64,000 bases of DNA, taken from the NCBI GenBank assembly GCA_965153455.1, contig OZ234503.1, positions 2,046,001 through 2,110,000 on the forward strand. The letters run 5' to 3'. The position numbers were made by a program, and so were the translations under genes. Positions 61,001-64,000 of the stretch are shown one piece after another. Every line of letters begins with the position of its first letter. Position 1 is the stretch's first letter. The notes under the pieces were generated by a model. The model worked only from the letters and a program-made list of their open reading frames with translations, was not told the origin of the DNA and did no database searches. The stretch comes from Sphagnum compactum. Its lineage: Eukaryota; Bryophyta; Sphagnopsida; Sphagnales.

Positions 61001-64000
61001 TTTTTGAATATGGTGCTAAATTTATTTAATAACATAAAGTCAAAAGGATGTCTTTCCAATCCATTAAAAAAAATTCCATTTAAAAAAAGAAATTGGTAGG
61101 AGGAAATATTATGGGACCCTATAATCTTCCCCCCAAATTAGTTTGATATAACCATTGTCACTAATATAATTATATTATATTTGTTAGGATTTATCAATAT
61201 GGATTCATTTTCAAGTTATAAATTTTAATATGTACATATTGTAATTATTTGTTATGCATTAATAATAAGAATACAAAAGCTATATGGACCTTTTTGTATA
61301 TGCAAAAAACAATAGTTTTTCAAAAGTCCATATATATGATATTGAAATATAAGGTCATTTGCTGGATGGCTCAGTATTTGACCGAAAAAATAAATCCTTG
61401 TGCAGGTGTCATCATGACAAATTTTATGCAGACAAGATTACTTTGAGCCACACCCATGGTTTCAAGTTAAAAACATATACCAGCTGGAGAATAAGGGGAG
61501 CCATATGACGGGCAACTGTCATGTTGTTTGAATTTTGAACACATAAAATAGTTAAATCTAGGTTTAGTTAGCCATAAGTGGAAGAAAATTGCTTGGAATT
61601 AAATAAATTGTAACCTAATAGACTATTCTAAAGTTACCATTGTGAGAGAACACAACTTTGAAATATTTTTCTTCTTTGTCCTGCAAACCAATAGTGAATT
61701 CTTCCTTTGTGTTTTTTTTTAAATTTAAATTTTTTTAGTTTTTGCATTCAAAATACCTCAAACTTCTTTGATTCAAATTTTATCAAGCTCCCTAACATTA
61801 AAAGGATTGACCTAATTGTGTTTGTAAGGGGTCCAATTGTATGTATATAAAGGTAGGTTTGAAGGGGCATTCAGAAGTTTTGTAATGAGGTATGTATGAT
61901 TCATACACACCATTTTTTTGGGTATAAGTTATGAATAATAAGTGTTCAAACTAAATAAATTAGGGTGTTTCAAATGGTTGCATGTATGATCACAACATGG
62001 TGGATGAAAAGTTTTCATAAGTGGAAGATTATGGCCCTACCATCAAGGTTGATCAAAAGGCCTAGGTGCAATTAGTCGTTCTAATCCTATTACATGGATT
62101 ATGTTAGACCTATTAGAAGTGAGCACAAGACACGATGTGGAGAAAATGCATGGTTATTCAAATGCATTAGGTCAGATAAATGAAATTAAATTTCACACAA
62201 ATTTGGCTACATGTCATCATGCAAGATTTGAAACTAATGGTCTTAAGGAGAGTGAAAGCATATTAAGACCCCCAAAAATTATAGTCATAACTTTAATCTT
62301 CTTGTATTTTAAATTTTTTTTTGGGGGTAACGTATGTAAATACTAGTTTCATTTTTCCAAATATCAATTCTTTCACAATGAAGGTAGATAAGAAAGGCCA
62401 AAATTCAACTACCAATAGATAATTGGAGTAACAAATCAAAAGTGACAATGGGAAGTGGATTGATCCATGAGTGGAAGTCAAAAGGTGAGATGCGTCATTG
62501 CTACCACTCTACTTAGAATGAAAAATGTTTACATCTTTTGAGATGTGATTAGAGATTCATTGTGGAAGGAAATTGATCAAGATGAGGAAGGGCTTTCCAC
62601 TCTTTTGTATCCCAAGCTTTGTTGGCACAATCATGTAAAAAGGAGAGTGATGTTGAAAGCAGTTGGTAAACATTGATTGGACTTGCAAGAGAATGAATTG
62701 TAGAATGCAACTTCAACACCCAAAAGTAGCATGACATATGGTTGCAAAAATCAATGCTACATTTGTCATTTGGCGCCATGAGATATGCAACTTAGCACCA
62801 CCCACCTTGCAACTCATCCATGTTCATTGTTCAACTACATCACAACTACGATTTCAACTACATTGTGATTAGTTGTGATTATACAACAACAACAACAACG
62901 ATAAGCATTCTTCTATATTCTTTGTTGGCTACCTAACCTAATACCTACATTTATCTATTCAAATGCTTCAAATTCTTGGCTATTTATACGATCCTCCCTG
63001 AAACTCATCTTTTTTTTCGTATTTTAAAATCCCATGCAGGGTATTTGCCATTTGGAAACTTAGAGAGTCATACTCATTACAAGAATACTTGGCACTTAGA
63101 GAGAGTCCCAAGCAGAGAAAACCCAATTTGCAAAAATTGCACATCTGCTGTTTGGAGGCTGAGTCACAACAAGTAGAAGAAGATCATGGCTGAGATCAGA
63201 AGCTCAAGCATACTAAGAACATAATAGTTGGGCAACTGGCAAAACCCAACTCTATTTTAAACTTGTCATTAACCTTGTGGCGGCCAGCATTCCATTTTGT
63301 GAAACACATGTTGGAACCATGAGATTGTAAGAAAATATAAACCCAGTTTTTTTATCTGCTATTAGTGTTAGCCATAAAGTCAGGAAAAGACATCACCAAT
63401 ACCCTGAGTTTGGTCATAAACAAGGTGAGATTTTAAAAAAAACCTGCAAAAAACACATAATCAACATGCCATTTTGATATCTATTAATGACAAATTTATG
63501 AGTGCTCTTCAGATTTAATGCTTGGTTACTATGGTTGAAGGTAGAAACACAGATTCTGCCCTGCCATCGATTATCCTGCTTTGCACTAACCACAAAAATC
63601 TTGATTTTGTTGCCAAGCACACACACATTCGTCCTACACAAGAGTAGAAGAAGGTGATGCACTAATGAAGAAGAACAACAAATTTTCTGCTGACTTAAGT
63701 TGGATTGAAAATCAAGCATTCTTTTTTTTTTTTTTTGGTTGGTGTATTTTGTGTGGAGTAGTTAGTTATTAATTTATTCATGATTTACAAAGAAAGGTCC
63801 ATATTTTTACATGGCTATAGCAAAGTACATAATTTTGTCAGATTTTGAAAAATGGGCCTTGTGTGTGTGTGAGAGAGAGAGAGAGAGCCTTGTCTATGCT
63901 TGCTGGTCTGAAAATAAGTTAAGTTGAAGAAGCAGAGAAAATCTCAAACCAGCATCATCTTGCCGACCATTGGCATTTCCACCTTCAAGTTCCCATTCTG
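61001..64000. other. AT-rich right end of the window
   Basis: I call no gene. A minor (GT)n/(GA)n microsatellite lies at 63859-63887. From about 62.9 kb the base composition is less AT-rich, and the last 60 bases on the minus strand have two open readings (one ends KVEMPMVGKMMLV then stop), so a gene beyond the window may begin or end here; this cannot be decided from the sequence given. Confidence 0.4.

Noticed and set aside
63940-64000. Partial gene at the right edge
   Set aside because: Two different open readings exist on the minus strand and the window ends; there is too little sequence to choose.

Overview
The window is nuclear DNA of a land plant: spliced protein genes with GT-AG (and some GC-AG) introns, telo-box promoters and long AT-rich intergenic DNA. 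An ELO-type fatty-acid elongase with a polyunsaturate-type QxxxLHxYHH box and a sideroflexin, beside typical plant genes (UVH3/XPG, ArfGAP of the AGD8/9/10 type, RPL24, a BURP protein, an AR401/EFM4-like methyltransferase), point to a non-seed plant. A bryophyte, perhaps a moss, is my best guess; this is inference and no species is claimed.

Layout. 1-1,589: promoter and 5' flank with short tandem repeats. 1,590-10,942 (+): a 16-exon XPG/UVH3 repair endonuclease. 10,943-12,977: intergenic, with a dispersed repeat. 12,978-15,376 (-): six-exon ELO elongase. 15.4-17.5 kb: a dense microsatellite cluster. 17.5-29.5 kb: AT-rich, gene-poor DNA with a dead hAT-like transposase (20.45-21.46 kb) and an eroded MITE copy (21.8 kb). 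29,494-34,922 (-): seven-exon EFM4/METTL10-like lysine methyltransferase. 38,002-41,521 (-): ArfGAP, last exon not found. 41,968-42,450 (+): RPL24 without introns, head-to-head with the ArfGAP gene across a 446-bp shared promoter. 42,869-43,133: an intact MITE with TAA target duplication. 45.46-46.75 kb (+): BURP-domain gene broken by a frameshift. 47,045-48,544 (-): sideroflexin. 49.36-50.5 kb: four diverged tandem units upstream of it. 51,381-52,046: nine perfectly spaced 74-bp repeats. 52.5-64 kb: AT-rich DNA with foldback elements and minisatellites, and no gene I can support.

The exon models were built by hand from splice signals and reading frame. For XPG, elongase, methyltransferase and sideroflexin the joined exon lengths divide by three and run open to a stop, which is strong internal support. 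The genes do not form a pathway; they are ordinary housekeeping neighbours. The least explained structures are the four-unit array at 49.4-50.5 kb, two GC-AG introns with the same AAG|GCAAGT junction, the MITE family, the dispersed repeats shared by introns and flanks of three genes, and a roughly 1.45-kb element with long inverted ends near 59.55-61.0 kb.
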